Origin: Gammaproteobacteria bacterium | GTDB taxonomy: Bacteria; Pseudomonadota; Gammaproteobacteria; DSM-16500 | Direction of reading: 5' to 3' | NCBI GenBank assembly: GCA_021324335.1 | Contig: JAJPJH010000038.1 | Span: 1-34,632 of the forward strand | Length of the DNA: 34,632 nucleotides | In this document: in pieces, positions 24,912 to 32,465 of the stretch | Layout of the letters: every line of letters starts with the position of its first letter | Numbering within the stretch: position 1 is the stretch's first letter | Notes under the pieces: generated by a model | What the model was told of the DNA's origin: nothing | The model's input: only the letters and a program-made list of their open reading frames with translations | Database searches by the model: none | Translations under genes and position numbers: made by a program

Positions 24912-25517
24912 ATGAAAAAATCGTTTCAAAAAATTCTCCAAGGCTATCAGTCATTCAGACATAAATATGCCTCCGGTGATAATTCGGTGATGCAATATCT
25001 TTCCGATTATGGCCAGCAACCACAAATTATGGTGGTATCCTGCTGTGATTCACGTGTGGATCCTGCTTTAATATTACAATGTGATCCAGGTGATTTATTC
25101 GTGGTTCGTAATGTTGCCAATATCATTCCCCCTTATGAAAAAGATGAAGCCCATCATGGTACTAGTGCCGCGTTAGAATTTGGCATTTGTTTTTTAAAGG
25201 TGAAGCATCTCATTTTATTAGGTCACAGCCAATGTGGGGGGATTCAAATTTTGTTAGATAATGAAAGCTCAAAGCCAAATGACTTTATTACTAACTGGGT
25301 ATCGGTGATTAAAACAGAGCATAGGCATATAGAAGATGGTGATAAATATGCGAAGCTAGCACTTCAGCAATCGCTGCAAAATTGTTTAACGTTCCCTTGG
25401 ATTAGAGATAAGGTACTGGCGGAAGAATTAATCATTCATTTATGGTTTTTTGACGTGAAAAAAGGCGAGATCTTCGCTTGCCTGGATCCGGAAAAAGGCT
25501 ATCAGCCCCTTGGATAA
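24912..25517 (+). CDS. Beta-class carbonic anhydrase
   Basis: A 201-residue zinc enzyme interconverting CO2 and bicarbonate. The active-site set is complete: C44, D46 and R48 in CCDSRVD, H105 and C108 in GHSQCGG, and the conserved VVRNVAN at 64-70. The ATG at 24912 has AAGGA eight bases upstream; an earlier start at 24867 would add residues with no homology. Length is typical of the Can/CynT group (about 200-220). The reading frame after its TAA continues, in the same phase, into the DUF4160 remnant. Confidence 0.93.
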   Translation: MKKSFQKILQGYQSFRHKYASGDNSVMQYLSDYGQQPQIMVVSCCDSRVDPALILQCDPGDLFVVRNVANIIPPYEKDEAHHGTSAALEFGICFLKVKHLILLGHSQCGGIQILLDNESSKPNDFITNWVSVIKTEHRHIEDGDKYAKLALQQSLQNCLTFPWIRDKVLAEELIIHLWFFDVKKGEIFACLDPEKGYQPLG

Positions 25518-25706
25518 ATAGCATTCGTTTTGTGGAAGGTAGTTGAACATGGTAATAATGTAGCCAAATTTTGGCTACAGCCAGTAAATTTAGCAAGCTC
25601 GTATGGCTTTAGAAGCCATGAATTAGCTAAAATAAGAGCACTTGTCGCTGAGCATAGCACGTTATTTTTGGAGAAATGGCATGAGTTCTTTGGCAATCAA
25701 ATATGA
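25518..25706 (+). pseudogene. 5'-truncated DUF4160 gene remnant
   Basis: The frame directly after the carbonic anhydrase stop encodes VVEHGNNVAKFWLQPV, then SSYGFRSHELAKIRALV and LFLEKWHEFFGNQI before TGA at 25704. This is the C-terminal two thirds of a DUF4160 protein, whose full form begins with a short N-terminal strand region ending in PHIHV just before the KFWL part. That N-terminal third and any ATG are missing here; only a TTG at 25530 could start it. The end overlaps the DUF2442 start by 26 bp, the arrangement typical of intact DUF4160-DUF2442 pairs. It is best read as a decayed partner gene, not a working one. Confidence 0.7.
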
Positions 25707-25926
25707 TGATCGCGCGGTGGACGTAAGCTTCACCCAAACTGCTGTGCATTTTGTTCTAGCTGACGGAAGGGAAATTTCAGCTCCCCTGGAATGGTTCCCT
25801 AAACTACGCGATGCAAGTGAAGCAGATCGCAAAAATTGGCGTTTCATAGGGAATGGTATTGGGGTACATTGGCCAACTATCGATGAAGATATTGCTGTTA
25901 AAACCTTAATGCATGGAAATGATTAA
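25681..25926 (+). CDS. DUF2442 domain protein
   Basis: 81 residues covering the whole DUF2442 domain: DGREISAPLEWFPKLRDASE, NWRFIGNGIGVHWPTIDEDI and a short C-terminus. GGAG lies seven bases before the ATG at 25681. The domain is usually encoded next to DUF4160, and the pair behaves like a mobile, toxin-antitoxin-like module of unproven function. Here the DUF4160 partner is truncated, so this member is an orphan. The stop lies 22 bp before the parA GTG. Confidence 0.87.
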   Translation: MSSLAIKYDDRAVDVSFTQTAVHFVLADGREISAPLEWFPKLRDASEADRKNWRFIGNGIGVHWPTIDEDIAVKTLMHGND

Positions 25927-25948
25927 GCATCAAAAAAGAGGAACCACT

Positions 25949-26713
25949 GTGGGAAAAATTATTGCAATTGCTAATCAAAAAGGCGGTGTTGGAAAAACCA
26001 CCACCAGTATTAACTTAGCGGCTTCGTTTGCAGCAATGAAACGGACAGTGATGTTGCTTGACTTGGATTCGCAAGGAAATGCTTCTGTCGGCTGCGGTAT
26101 CAATAAATCAGACATTCGCTATACGGCCAAGCATGTGATTTGTGACGAAGCCACCATCCCCGATGCCATTCTTCCCACGAGCAGTGGTTTCGATTTACTC
26201 GCCACTAACCAAGATTTAATCGTGGCCGAAATGCACTTGCTACAGCTCCCTCAACGTGATCAGCGCTTAAAATCCCTGTTGCGGCCACTCACTTCCACCT
26301 ATGACTATATCCTGATCGATTGCCCGCCTTCTTTAAGCATCTTAACCTTGAATGCGTTGGTTGCTGCTCATTCTGTACTCATCCCCATTCAATGTGAATA
26401 TTTTGCTCTTGAAGGATTAAGTGGCTTGTTGAAAACCATAGAGGAAATCCGCAGCACGATTAATCCGGAATTACACATTGAAGGTTTATTACGCACTATG
26501 TACGATGGCCGTAATCGCCTGGCATTGGATGTTTCTGCACAGCTTCTAACCCATTTTCCCGAGCAAATTTATCGTACTGTCATTCCCCGCAACGTCCGAT
26601 TAGCAGAAGCACCTAGCCATGGATTGCCTGTGCTACATTATGATGAAAAATCCCAAGGCGCTTTAGCCTATCTAGCCCTAGCGGGAGAAATTTTACGGCG
26701 AGGAGAACAATGA
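25949..26713 (+). CDS. parA: ParA/Soj chromosome-partitioning ATPase
   Basis: 254 residues from a GTG at 25949 that has GAGGA six bases upstream; the ATG at 25913 overlaps the DUF2442 gene and adds a non-family tail. It is a deviant Walker-A ATPase: KGGVGKTT at 11-18 (with the signature Lys11), the A' box LLDLDSQGNAS, Walker B YILIDCPPSL, then IQCEYFALEGLSGLLKTIEE and TVIPRNVRLAEAPSHGLP, which are characteristic of chromosomal Soj. In most genomes it lies after rsmG and before parB. Here no parB follows, and the stop abuts the ubiE GTG. Confidence 0.93.
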   Translation: MGKIIAIANQKGGVGKTTTSINLAASFAAMKRTVMLLDLDSQGNASVGCGINKSDIRYTAKHVICDEATIPDAILPTSSGFDLLATNQDLIVAEMHLLQLPQRDQRLKSLLRPLTSTYDYILIDCPPSLSILTLNALVAAHSVLIPIQCEYFALEGLSGLLKTIEEIRSTINPELHIEGLLRTMYDGRNRLALDVSAQLLTHFPEQIYRTVIPRNVRLAEAPSHGLPVLHYDEKSQGALAYLALAGEILRRGEQ

Positions 26714-27478
26714 GTGGACACCAACTCAAACGAAAATAAAAAGACAACACATTTTGGTTACCGCGAAGTGCCTGTTGCCGAAAAATCCACACTGGTTGCG
26801 GATGTATTTCGCTCAGTGGCCCCTAAATATGACTTAATGAATGATTTAATGTCTCTCGGTCTTCATCGCTTATGGAAACGATTAACCATCCAGCAAGCGG
26901 GATTACGCCCCGGTCAAACGGTATTAGACGTTGCATCCGGCACGGGCGATTTAGCCGCTGCCTTGGCAAAAGCAGTTGGCAAGCAAGGTAAAGTGGTGAT
27001 GACGGATATTAACGAGGCAATGCTACAAGTAGGACGCGATCGCTTAATTGATACAGGTATTGTAGGCAATGTGGAATGTATCCAAGCTGATGCAGAAAAC
27101 TTGCCCTTTGCTGATCACTATTTTGATTGTGTCACGATTGCCTTTGGATTACGCAATGTGACGGATAAAGCGACCGCCTTGCGCTCAATGTATCGTGTAT
27201 TAAAACCTGGCGGCAAATTATTGATACTAGAATTTTCGCATCCGACCTCTTCTTTATTTAATAAAATTTATGATCTTTATTCTTTTCACGTCATTCCTAA
27301 AATTGGTAAATTCGTCGCGCACGATGAAAGAAGCTATCAATATTTAGTCGAATCGATACGCATGCATCCGAATCAAGAAACATTAAAAAATATGATGTTA
27401 GAATCAGGGTTCGAAGATGTGGCGTATACTAACTTAAGCGGTGGCATTGTTGCTTTACATAAAGGGTTTAAATATTAA
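26714..27478 (+). CDS. ubiE: Ubiquinone/menaquinone C-methyltransferase
   Basis: 254 residues. A SAM-dependent C-methyltransferase acting on the quinone ring. GTG start immediately after the parA stop, with AGGAG eight bases upstream. Motifs: [20 protein letters not shown] and [18 protein letters not shown] at the N-terminus, the SAM loop [23 protein letters not shown], and [13 protein letters not shown]. Length equals E. coli UbiE (251). The stop overlaps the ubiJ ATG by 1 bp (TAATG). Confidence 0.96.
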   Translation: MDTNSNENKKTTHFGYREVPVAEKSTLVADVFRSVAPKYDLMNDLMSLGLHRLWKRLTIQQAGLRPGQTVLDVASGTGDLAAALAKAVGKQGKVVMTDINEAMLQVGRDRLIDTGIVGNVECIQADAENLPFADHYFDCVTIAFGLRNVTDKATALRSMYRVLKPGGKLLILEFSHPTSSLFNKIYDLYSFHVIPKIGKFVAHDERSYQYLVESIRMHPNQETLKNMMLESGFEDVAYTNLSGGIVALHKGFKY

Positions 27479-28080
27479 TGTTATCAGCCATCATTAATGC
27501 TTATTTAAAATTAGATCCGGAATCCCAACAACGTTTGCAGCCATTGAAAGGCAAAGTGATCACGATTGAATTTTTACCTTTCCATTTTATTTTTCAATGT
27601 GCTTTCACTGAACACGGTGTGGAGATCCATAAAGATGCCTCACTACCAACAGAAACCACCATTCGCGGCACACCTTTACAAATGTTAGGCGTTGCAGTGG
27701 CAAAAGACCATCGGCACCGATTTTTTGCGGAAGATGTCATCATTGAAGGGAATGCGGAATTCGGCCAGCAAGTGATTGCTTTATTTGATGAAATGAAAAT
27801 CGATTGGCAACAGCCGCTTTCGCAGTTTATTGGAGATGTTCCCACTTATCATATCAGCCGTTTTATAGAACGCGCTAGCCAATGGCTGCAACATACTGAA
27901 AACACCATGGCGCAAAATGTAAATGAATATCTACATGAAGAAGCAGAATGGTTTCCCTCCCGTGAAGCATTAAATGATTTCTTTACTGATATTGATACGC
28001 TGCGCATGGATACGGATCGCTTGGAAGCGAGAATTCAACTCATTCGAGCGCAATTAATAAAAGATGAGGGAAGCCAGTGA
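27478..28080 (+). CDS. ubiJ: Ubiquinone biosynthesis accessory factor UbiJ (SCP2 domain)
   Basis: 200 residues. An accessory lipid-binding protein of the ubiquinone-synthesis complex (formerly YigP). The N-terminal half is SCP2-like (EFLPFHFIFQCAF, TTIRGTPLQMLGVAVAKDH, EDVIIEGNAEFGQQVIALF). The C-terminal half is helical (WLQHTENTMAQNVNEYLHEE). Length matches E. coli (201). It lies between ubiE and ubiB, as in E. coli, with overlaps on both sides, so all three are translated together. Confidence 0.93.
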   Translation: MLSAIINAYLKLDPESQQRLQPLKGKVITIEFLPFHFIFQCAFTEHGVEIHKDASLPTETTIRGTPLQMLGVAVAKDHRHRFFAEDVIIEGNAEFGQQVIALFDEMKIDWQQPLSQFIGDVPTYHISRFIERASQWLQHTENTMAQNVNEYLHEEAEWFPSREALNDFFTDIDTLRMDTDRLEARIQLIRAQLIKDEGSQ

Positions 28081-29651
28081 AAATTGTATCTCGTTTGTTC
28101 CGTTTAATTCGCATTAATTTTATTTTAGCGCGCTATAATATTGATGAAATCATTCTCGAGACATCGTGGTTTTCACCTATTCATTTTATTGTTTATTTCA
28201 ATCCTTTTTATTGGACAGTAGGAAGAAGATTATCGCGCGCAGAACGTATTCGTCGCGCGATTGAGGATTTAGGGCCTATTTTTGTTAAAGCCGGTCAAAT
28301 TATTTCAACGCGTCGAGATTTATTGCCAGACGATATTGCAATTGAACTCTCCAAATTACAAGATCGTGTCCCTCCTTTTCCCGGACAAGCAGCAAGAGTC
28401 ATTATTGAAAAAGCGTTGAAGGGTCCGATTGAAGATGTTTTTTCTGAATTTGATTTACATGCATTGGCTTCTGCTTCTATTGCGCAAGTTCATGCCGCTA
28501 AGTTGTTAGATGGTGAATCTGTTGTGGTGAAAGTCTTGCGTCCTAACATTCGAAAAATAATTGATCGCGATGTAGATTTACTCTACATACTTGCTAAATG
28601 GGTGGAATACTACTCAGCAGACGCCAGGCAATTCAAACCCCGACAAATTGTTGCTGAAATTGCACAAACACTTTATGACGAAGTGGATTTAACGCGTGAA
28701 GGCGCGAATGCCTCCCAATTACGACGCAATTTTGCTGACTCTAAGCTTTTATATGTGCCGAAAATTCATTGGGAATATACGCATGAAAGTATTTTAGTCA
28801 TGGAACGGATTTATGGTATTCCTATTCATGATATTGATAGTTTAAAGCGCGCACATGTCAATATGAAAAAACTGGCGCAGCGTGGTATTGAAATCTTTTT
28901 CACTCAGATTTTTCGTGATAGTTATTTCCATGCTGATTTACATCCTGGCAATATTTTCGTTAATGCAACTGATCCCGAAAATCCCACGTATATTGCGGTT
29001 GATTTTGGTATTGTAGGTTCATTAAATCATAATGATCAGCGTTATCTCGCAGAAAATATGATTGCCTTTTTCAAACGCGATTATCAACGCGTTGCTGAAT
29101 TGCATATTGCTTGTGGTTGGCTGCCACCGGATACCCGTATTGATCAATTTGAAGGCGCTATTCGAGGGGTCTCTGAACCGATTTTCGAACAACCGCTACG
29201 TGAGATTTCTTTCGGGCAATTATTATTAAGATTATTCCAGGTCGCTCGGCGGTTTCATATTAATATTCAACCGCAATTAGTGTTATTACAAAAAACATTA
29301 CTAAGCATAGAAGGGTTAAGCCGAACATTAGCACCCGATTTGGATGTGTGGTCATCGGCATCGCCGCAGATTGAGAAATGGCTGAAGAAGCAAGTTGGTG
29401 TGAAGGCATTTTTCAAGCGGATACGGGATAATTTGCCGTTATGGTCGGAGCAAGTACCGGAAATACCATCGTTAGTGTATGAGGTATTGAAGGAAACGAA
29501 GCAGCGGCAGGAGAGATTGCGATTTGAGCATATGGAAAGAAGAGATCATGGTAAAGATAAAAAACGGGAAAGGCTAATAAAAATAACCTATTTCTTGAGC
29601 GGGGCCATCATCGCATTAGCAATAGCAGGCGTGGTATTTTATTGGGTATAA
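28077..29651 (+). CDS. ubiB: Ubiquinone biosynthesis atypical kinase/ATPase UbiB
   Basis: 524 residues (E. coli 546). A membrane-bound atypical kinase-like ATPase (ADCK/COQ8 family) needed for ubiquinone synthesis. The KxGQ motif is at 71-74 (FVKAGQ), the Ala-rich loop ASASIAQVHAA at 131-141, K152 in VVVKVLRP, then HADLHPGNI and DFGIVG for catalysis. The C-terminus has a membrane anchor (YFLSGAIIALAIAGVVFYWV). GTG start overlapping the ubiJ stop (GTGA). Its stop codon abuts that of the convergent PIN toxin gene with no gap. Confidence 0.95.
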   Translation: MKIVSRLFRLIRINFILARYNIDEIILETSWFSPIHFIVYFNPFYWTVGRRLSRAERIRRAIEDLGPIFVKAGQIISTRRDLLPDDIAIELSKLQDRVPPFPGQAARVIIEKALKGPIEDVFSEFDLHALASASIAQVHAAKLLDGESVVVKVLRPNIRKIIDRDVDLLYILAKWVEYYSADARQFKPRQIVAEIAQTLYDEVDLTREGANASQLRRNFADSKLLYVPKIHWEYTHESILVMERIYGIPIHDIDSLKRAHVNMKKLAQRGIEIFFTQIFRDSYFHADLHPGNIFVNATDPENPTYIAVDFGIVGSLNHNDQRYLAENMIAFFKRDYQRVAELHIACGWLPPDTRIDQFEGAIRGVSEPIFEQPLREISFGQLLLRLFQVARRFHINIQPQLVLLQKTLLSIEGLSRTLAPDLDVWSSASPQIEKWLKKQVGVKAFFKRIRDNLPLWSEQVPEIPSLVYEVLKETKQRQERLRFEHMERRDHGKDKKRERLIKITYFLSGAIIALAIAGVVFYWV

Positions 29652-30077
29652 TTAAGCTGAATAAATAGGTACACCCACTTTCTGAGCGGCACTTTTCAAT
29701 TCTCGATCAAGCGTTGCTATTGGCAAATTTTTCCGCATGGCCAATTCTAAATAAGTTGCCTCATAAGCAGTTAAACCAGTTTCTTTAGCGACATCAAGAA
29801 TAATTTCAATTGGCTTTTTCAATAAATAATCATCTACCTCGATAAGTAAAAGAGTTAGATATTCTCTAAAGGCAATTGATTTCACGTGAACTATCCGTTT
29901 TTTACGTTCCGCCATTAACAATGTATTGGATACTTCAACAGACCAAAGCGCAGGTACCACAGCAGTAACATTCGCTAGGGTATCCAGGACTTCTTCAGAA
30001 TAGTCTGATGTTTCATCGTCAAAACACCATGCCATTGCTAAAGAGCAATCTAGTACAAATGAGGGACGACGGTTCAT
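29652..30077 (-). CDS. PIN-domain toxin, VapC type
   Basis: A 141-residue PIN ribonuclease. Acidic residues fit the family: D10 (FVLDCSLAMAW), E48 (SVEVSNTL), E106 in GLTAYEATYLELA (usually Asp) and D124 (IATLDRELK). Such toxins cleave RNA when freed from their antitoxin. The start overlaps the antitoxin stop by 4 bp (ATGA), as is usual for such pairs. It is convergent with ubiB and the stop codons abut, which suggests insertion at the end of the ubi operon. Confidence 0.92.
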   Translation of the reverse strand: MNRRPSFVLDCSLAMAWCFDDETSDYSEEVLDTLANVTAVVPALWSVEVSNTLLMAERKKRIVHVKSIAFREYLTLLLIEVDDYLLKKPIEIILDVAKETGLTAYEATYLELAMRKNLPIATLDRELKSAAQKVGVPIYSA

Positions 30078-30322
30078 CTTTTTCGACCTTCTTGAATAAG
30101 CTGTTTTATGTTTAAACCTTTGCCTAAAGTCACTCCTTTACGTAATGCCCGAATAGCATTCACAGCCTCAGCGGCCAAGTTCACTTTTTTTTCAGCTTCG
30201 ATAGGAACCAGCTTTGCGATGGATTCGCCATGTTTTGTAATGACAATGGTTTCACCTTTAGCGACACGCGCTAATAGCTGGGAGAAATGAGTTTTTGCTT
30301 CGAATGCACCGACTGATTTCAT
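30074..30322 (-). CDS. Phd/YefM-family antitoxin
   Basis: 82 residues. The N-terminal DNA-binding Phd/YefM fold is clear in VGAFEAKTHFSQLLARV and KGETIVITKHGESIAKLVP. The C-terminus (LGKGLNIKQLIQEGRKR) should bind and block the PIN toxin encoded just downstream. Such antitoxins repress their own promoter, and a repeated CTAGTCT motif sits directly upstream. Confidence 0.93.
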   Translation of the reverse strand: MKSVGAFEAKTHFSQLLARVAKGETIVITKHGESIAKLVPIEAEKKVNLAAEAVNAIRALRKGVTLGKGLNIKQLIQEGRKR

Positions 30323-30340
30323 CTTTACCTCATAATTAAA

Positions 30341-30368
30341 CTAGTCTGTATGATAATAAGTCTAGTCT
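30341..30368. promoter_or_regulatory. Candidate operator of the antitoxin-toxin pair
   Basis: CTAGTCT occurs at 30341-30347 and again at 30362-30368, with starts 21 bp apart (two helical turns), just upstream of the antitoxin gene and overlapping a possible minus-strand -10. This is the expected layout for autoregulation by a Phd-type dimer. Confidence 0.45.
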
Positions 30369-30450
30369 ATTAGGGAGAGGGTGGGCTGTCAATTCCAAAA
30401 CAATAATACTTATAGTTGTAATATTTGATAACTATTGGTATTATTAAATA

Positions 30451-31215
30451 ATGAAAAATATTCAATCTACTATCGAATTATTCCATCTACTTTTTCTTCG
30501 TCAACTTGAAGGAAAATTGGACAAAAAACTATATGCTCTTAAAGGTGGGTGCAATTTGCGCTTTTTCTTTAAAAGTATTCGCTATTCAGAAGATATTGAT
30601 TTTGACGTAACGATTATATCTAAAACCACATTAGAAAATAAAGTAAACAAAATCCTTGGAAGCATAGACTTTAAGCGAATTTTAGAAAGCAAGAATATTG
30701 AAATTGTGCAATCGAATCCAATCAAACAAACAGAAACTACACAGCGCTGGAAGTTATTATTAAACATTCAAAACACTAACCTACCTATTCCCACGAAAAT
30801 TGAGTTTTCACGACGAAAAATGGAGAAAAGTGTAATATATACCCCGATTGATAATGATATTATTAAGCAATACAGTCTTTATCCTATTCTCTGCAATCAC
30901 TACGAAATTAACACTGCATTTTCCCAAAAGATAAATGCGCTTATTCATCGAACAGAAACCCAGGGAAGAGATATTTTTGACCTGATGTGGTTATTAAATC
31001 AAGGAGCAATTCCAAGCTTACAAGAATTTTCCTATGACGAAATTCAATCAGCCATAAAAAACATTACCAGTATTCACTATCCTGAATTTAAAGGTCAAGT
31101 AGTCGCTTATTTAATGGATGAATATAAGCAATTTTACGATTCACCAGAGAAATGGGATGAAATTCGTAGACAAATTACTACCATCTTGCAGGAAAACTTT
31201 CATGCGACTCATTGA
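30451..31215 (+). CDS. AbiEii/AbiGii-family nucleotidyltransferase toxin
   Basis: 254 residues. A DNA-polymerase-beta-like nucleotidyltransferase of the AbiEii family: KGGCNLRFFF at 31-40, SEDIDFD with the metal aspartates at 46-52, then KIEFSRRK and the C-terminal helical QKINALIHRTETQGRDIFDL. AbiEii toxins arrest growth, and AbiE modules can abort phage infection. The start has no good ribosome site. It lies upstream of its antitoxin, the reverse of the usual AbiEi-AbiEii order. Its 3' end overlaps the antitoxin by 14 bp. Confidence 0.87.
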   Translation: MKNIQSTIELFHLLFLRQLEGKLDKKLYALKGGCNLRFFFKSIRYSEDIDFDVTIISKTTLENKVNKILGSIDFKRILESKNIEIVQSNPIKQTETTQRWKLLLNIQNTNLPIPTKIEFSRRKMEKSVIYTPIDNDIIKQYSLYPILCNHYEINTAFSQKINALIHRTETQGRDIFDLMWLLNQGAIPSLQEFSYDEIQSAIKNITSIHYPEFKGQVVAYLMDEYKQFYDSPEKWDEIRRQITTILQENFHATH

Positions 31216-31810
31216 TGCGGAGCAGAAACTATTAGCACTAAAACAACCCGTACTGCATACACGCGATGCGTCTGCATGTCTAAATATTCCCATTGCACAA
31301 GCTAGCAATATATTGAATCGTCTTGTTAAAGCAGGGCGCTTTGTACGATTGATGCGTGGTAGATGGGCAACCACCACTCAAATTGACCCCTTAATATTAC
31401 CAGAATATTTAACAGCACCTTTTCCTAGCTATATATCCTTGCAAACAGCTTTGTTTTACCATGGAATGATTTCACAAATTCCTCATACTATTTATGCTGC
31501 TTCTTTAGCTCGTACGCATCAATATGCAACAAGCTTTGGAAACATTTCTATTCATCATTTACAAGCCGATTTCTTTTTTGGTTTTGAGAGTATAGATAAA
31601 ATCAAACTTGCTACACCAGAGAAAGCATTAATAGATATTTTTTACCTCACGCCAGCAAAATCTAATTTATTTAAGACGTTGCCAGAAATCGAACTACTTC
31701 CATCGTTTAGCCAAAAGAAAGCAAATGCTATCATTAATAAAATTACCTCATCGAGAATCAAAACCCTCGCCAAAAGACGGCTAGCAACATTATTGAAAAC
31801 ATCTAGTTAA
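31202..31810 (+). CDS. AbiEi-family antitoxin / transcriptional regulator
   Basis: 202 residues from the ATG at 31202, with AGGA eight bases upstream; an earlier in-frame start (31118) would lie deep inside the toxin gene. The N-terminal winged helix is seen in VLHTRDASACLNIPIAQASN and ILNRLVKAGRFVRLMRGRW. The C-terminal AbiEi domain has YISLQTALFYHGMI and ATPEKALIDIFYL. Such proteins repress their own promoter and neutralise the nucleotidyltransferase encoded with them. Confidence 0.85.
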   Translation: MRLIDAEQKLLALKQPVLHTRDASACLNIPIAQASNILNRLVKAGRFVRLMRGRWATTTQIDPLILPEYLTAPFPSYISLQTALFYHGMISQIPHTIYAASLARTHQYATSFGNISIHHLQADFFFGFESIDKIKLATPEKALIDIFYLTPAKSNLFKTLPEIELLPSFSQKKANAIINKITSSRIKTLAKRRLATLLKTSS

Positions 31811-31814
31811 CAAC

Positions 31815-32465
31815 TCATCCCCCTATCTGCTTCACTTTTTCAGCCACCGCCGCAGCCAACAAAGGCATATCTTGCTCTTCAATATGCACGCCATCCAGCC
31901 TACTAGATGTCAAAAACTGGGCTGCATCTAAATAACCACAGCTTTCTTCCTCAGCAAGGCGTTGATACAGCGGGGCAAGTGCTTTAGATTTTTCAATAGC
32001 TATATCATCAAACTGGGGATGCAAATCTGCAATTTTAACGATAGGCTGAGGAGCAATAATTAAGATTTTTTCTGTACCGATATTACTACTCTTAGCCACT
32101 CTCACCAAACGCCGCATACCTTCTACAATTTCTTCCGATGAGTGATTAAATTGCAATTTGACATCATTTGTTCCAAGCATAAAAATAATTAGATCGATAG
32201 GATAATGCGACTCAAGACACATCAACAAGGCTCCTAATCCATTTCGATGCGGTCTTCCGGGATAAATTTCATCGCGTGTCGTGGTACGACCATTTATCCC
32301 TTCTTCAATCACATAATAGTCACTGCCTAACAAGGTTTGCAAAATACCCGTCCAGCGCTTATCTCGGCCAAAACGTGCAGATAATCCGGTGTTCTTATTG
32401 AAACTTCCTGGGATAAATCCGCGTAAATTAGAATCGCCGTAACATAATATTGTTTTTGTTGTCAT
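31815..32465 (-). CDS. SGNH/GDSL-family hydrolase
   Basis: 216 residues from the ATG at 32465, which has GGGAG nine bases upstream and overlaps the exporter stop by 4 bp (ATGA). An earlier in-frame start (32507) lies within that gene. SGNH blocks: Ser12 in LCYGDSNLRGF, Gly in GINGRTTTRDE, Asn in MLGTNDVK, and Asp/His in LDGVHIEEQD. It is a cytosolic esterase/acyltransferase-like enzyme of unknown substrate, close in style to arylesterases. There is no signal peptide. It is co-expressed with the exporter. Confidence 0.87.
   Translation of the reverse strand: MTTKTILCYGDSNLRGFIPGSFNKNTGLSARFGRDKRWTGILQTLLGSDYYVIEEGINGRTTTRDEIYPGRPHRNGLGALLMCLESHYPIDLIIFMLGTNDVKLQFNHSSEEIVEGMRRLVRVAKSSNIGTEKILIIAPQPIVKIADLHPQFDDIAIEKSKALAPLYQRLAEEESCGYLDAAQFLTSSRLDGVHIEEQDMPLLAAAVAEKVKQIGG

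Noticed and set aside
29652..30077. Glu106 in place of Asp at the third acidic position of the PIN toxin
   Set aside because: A conservative change compatible with metal binding; not enough to suggest an inactive toxin.
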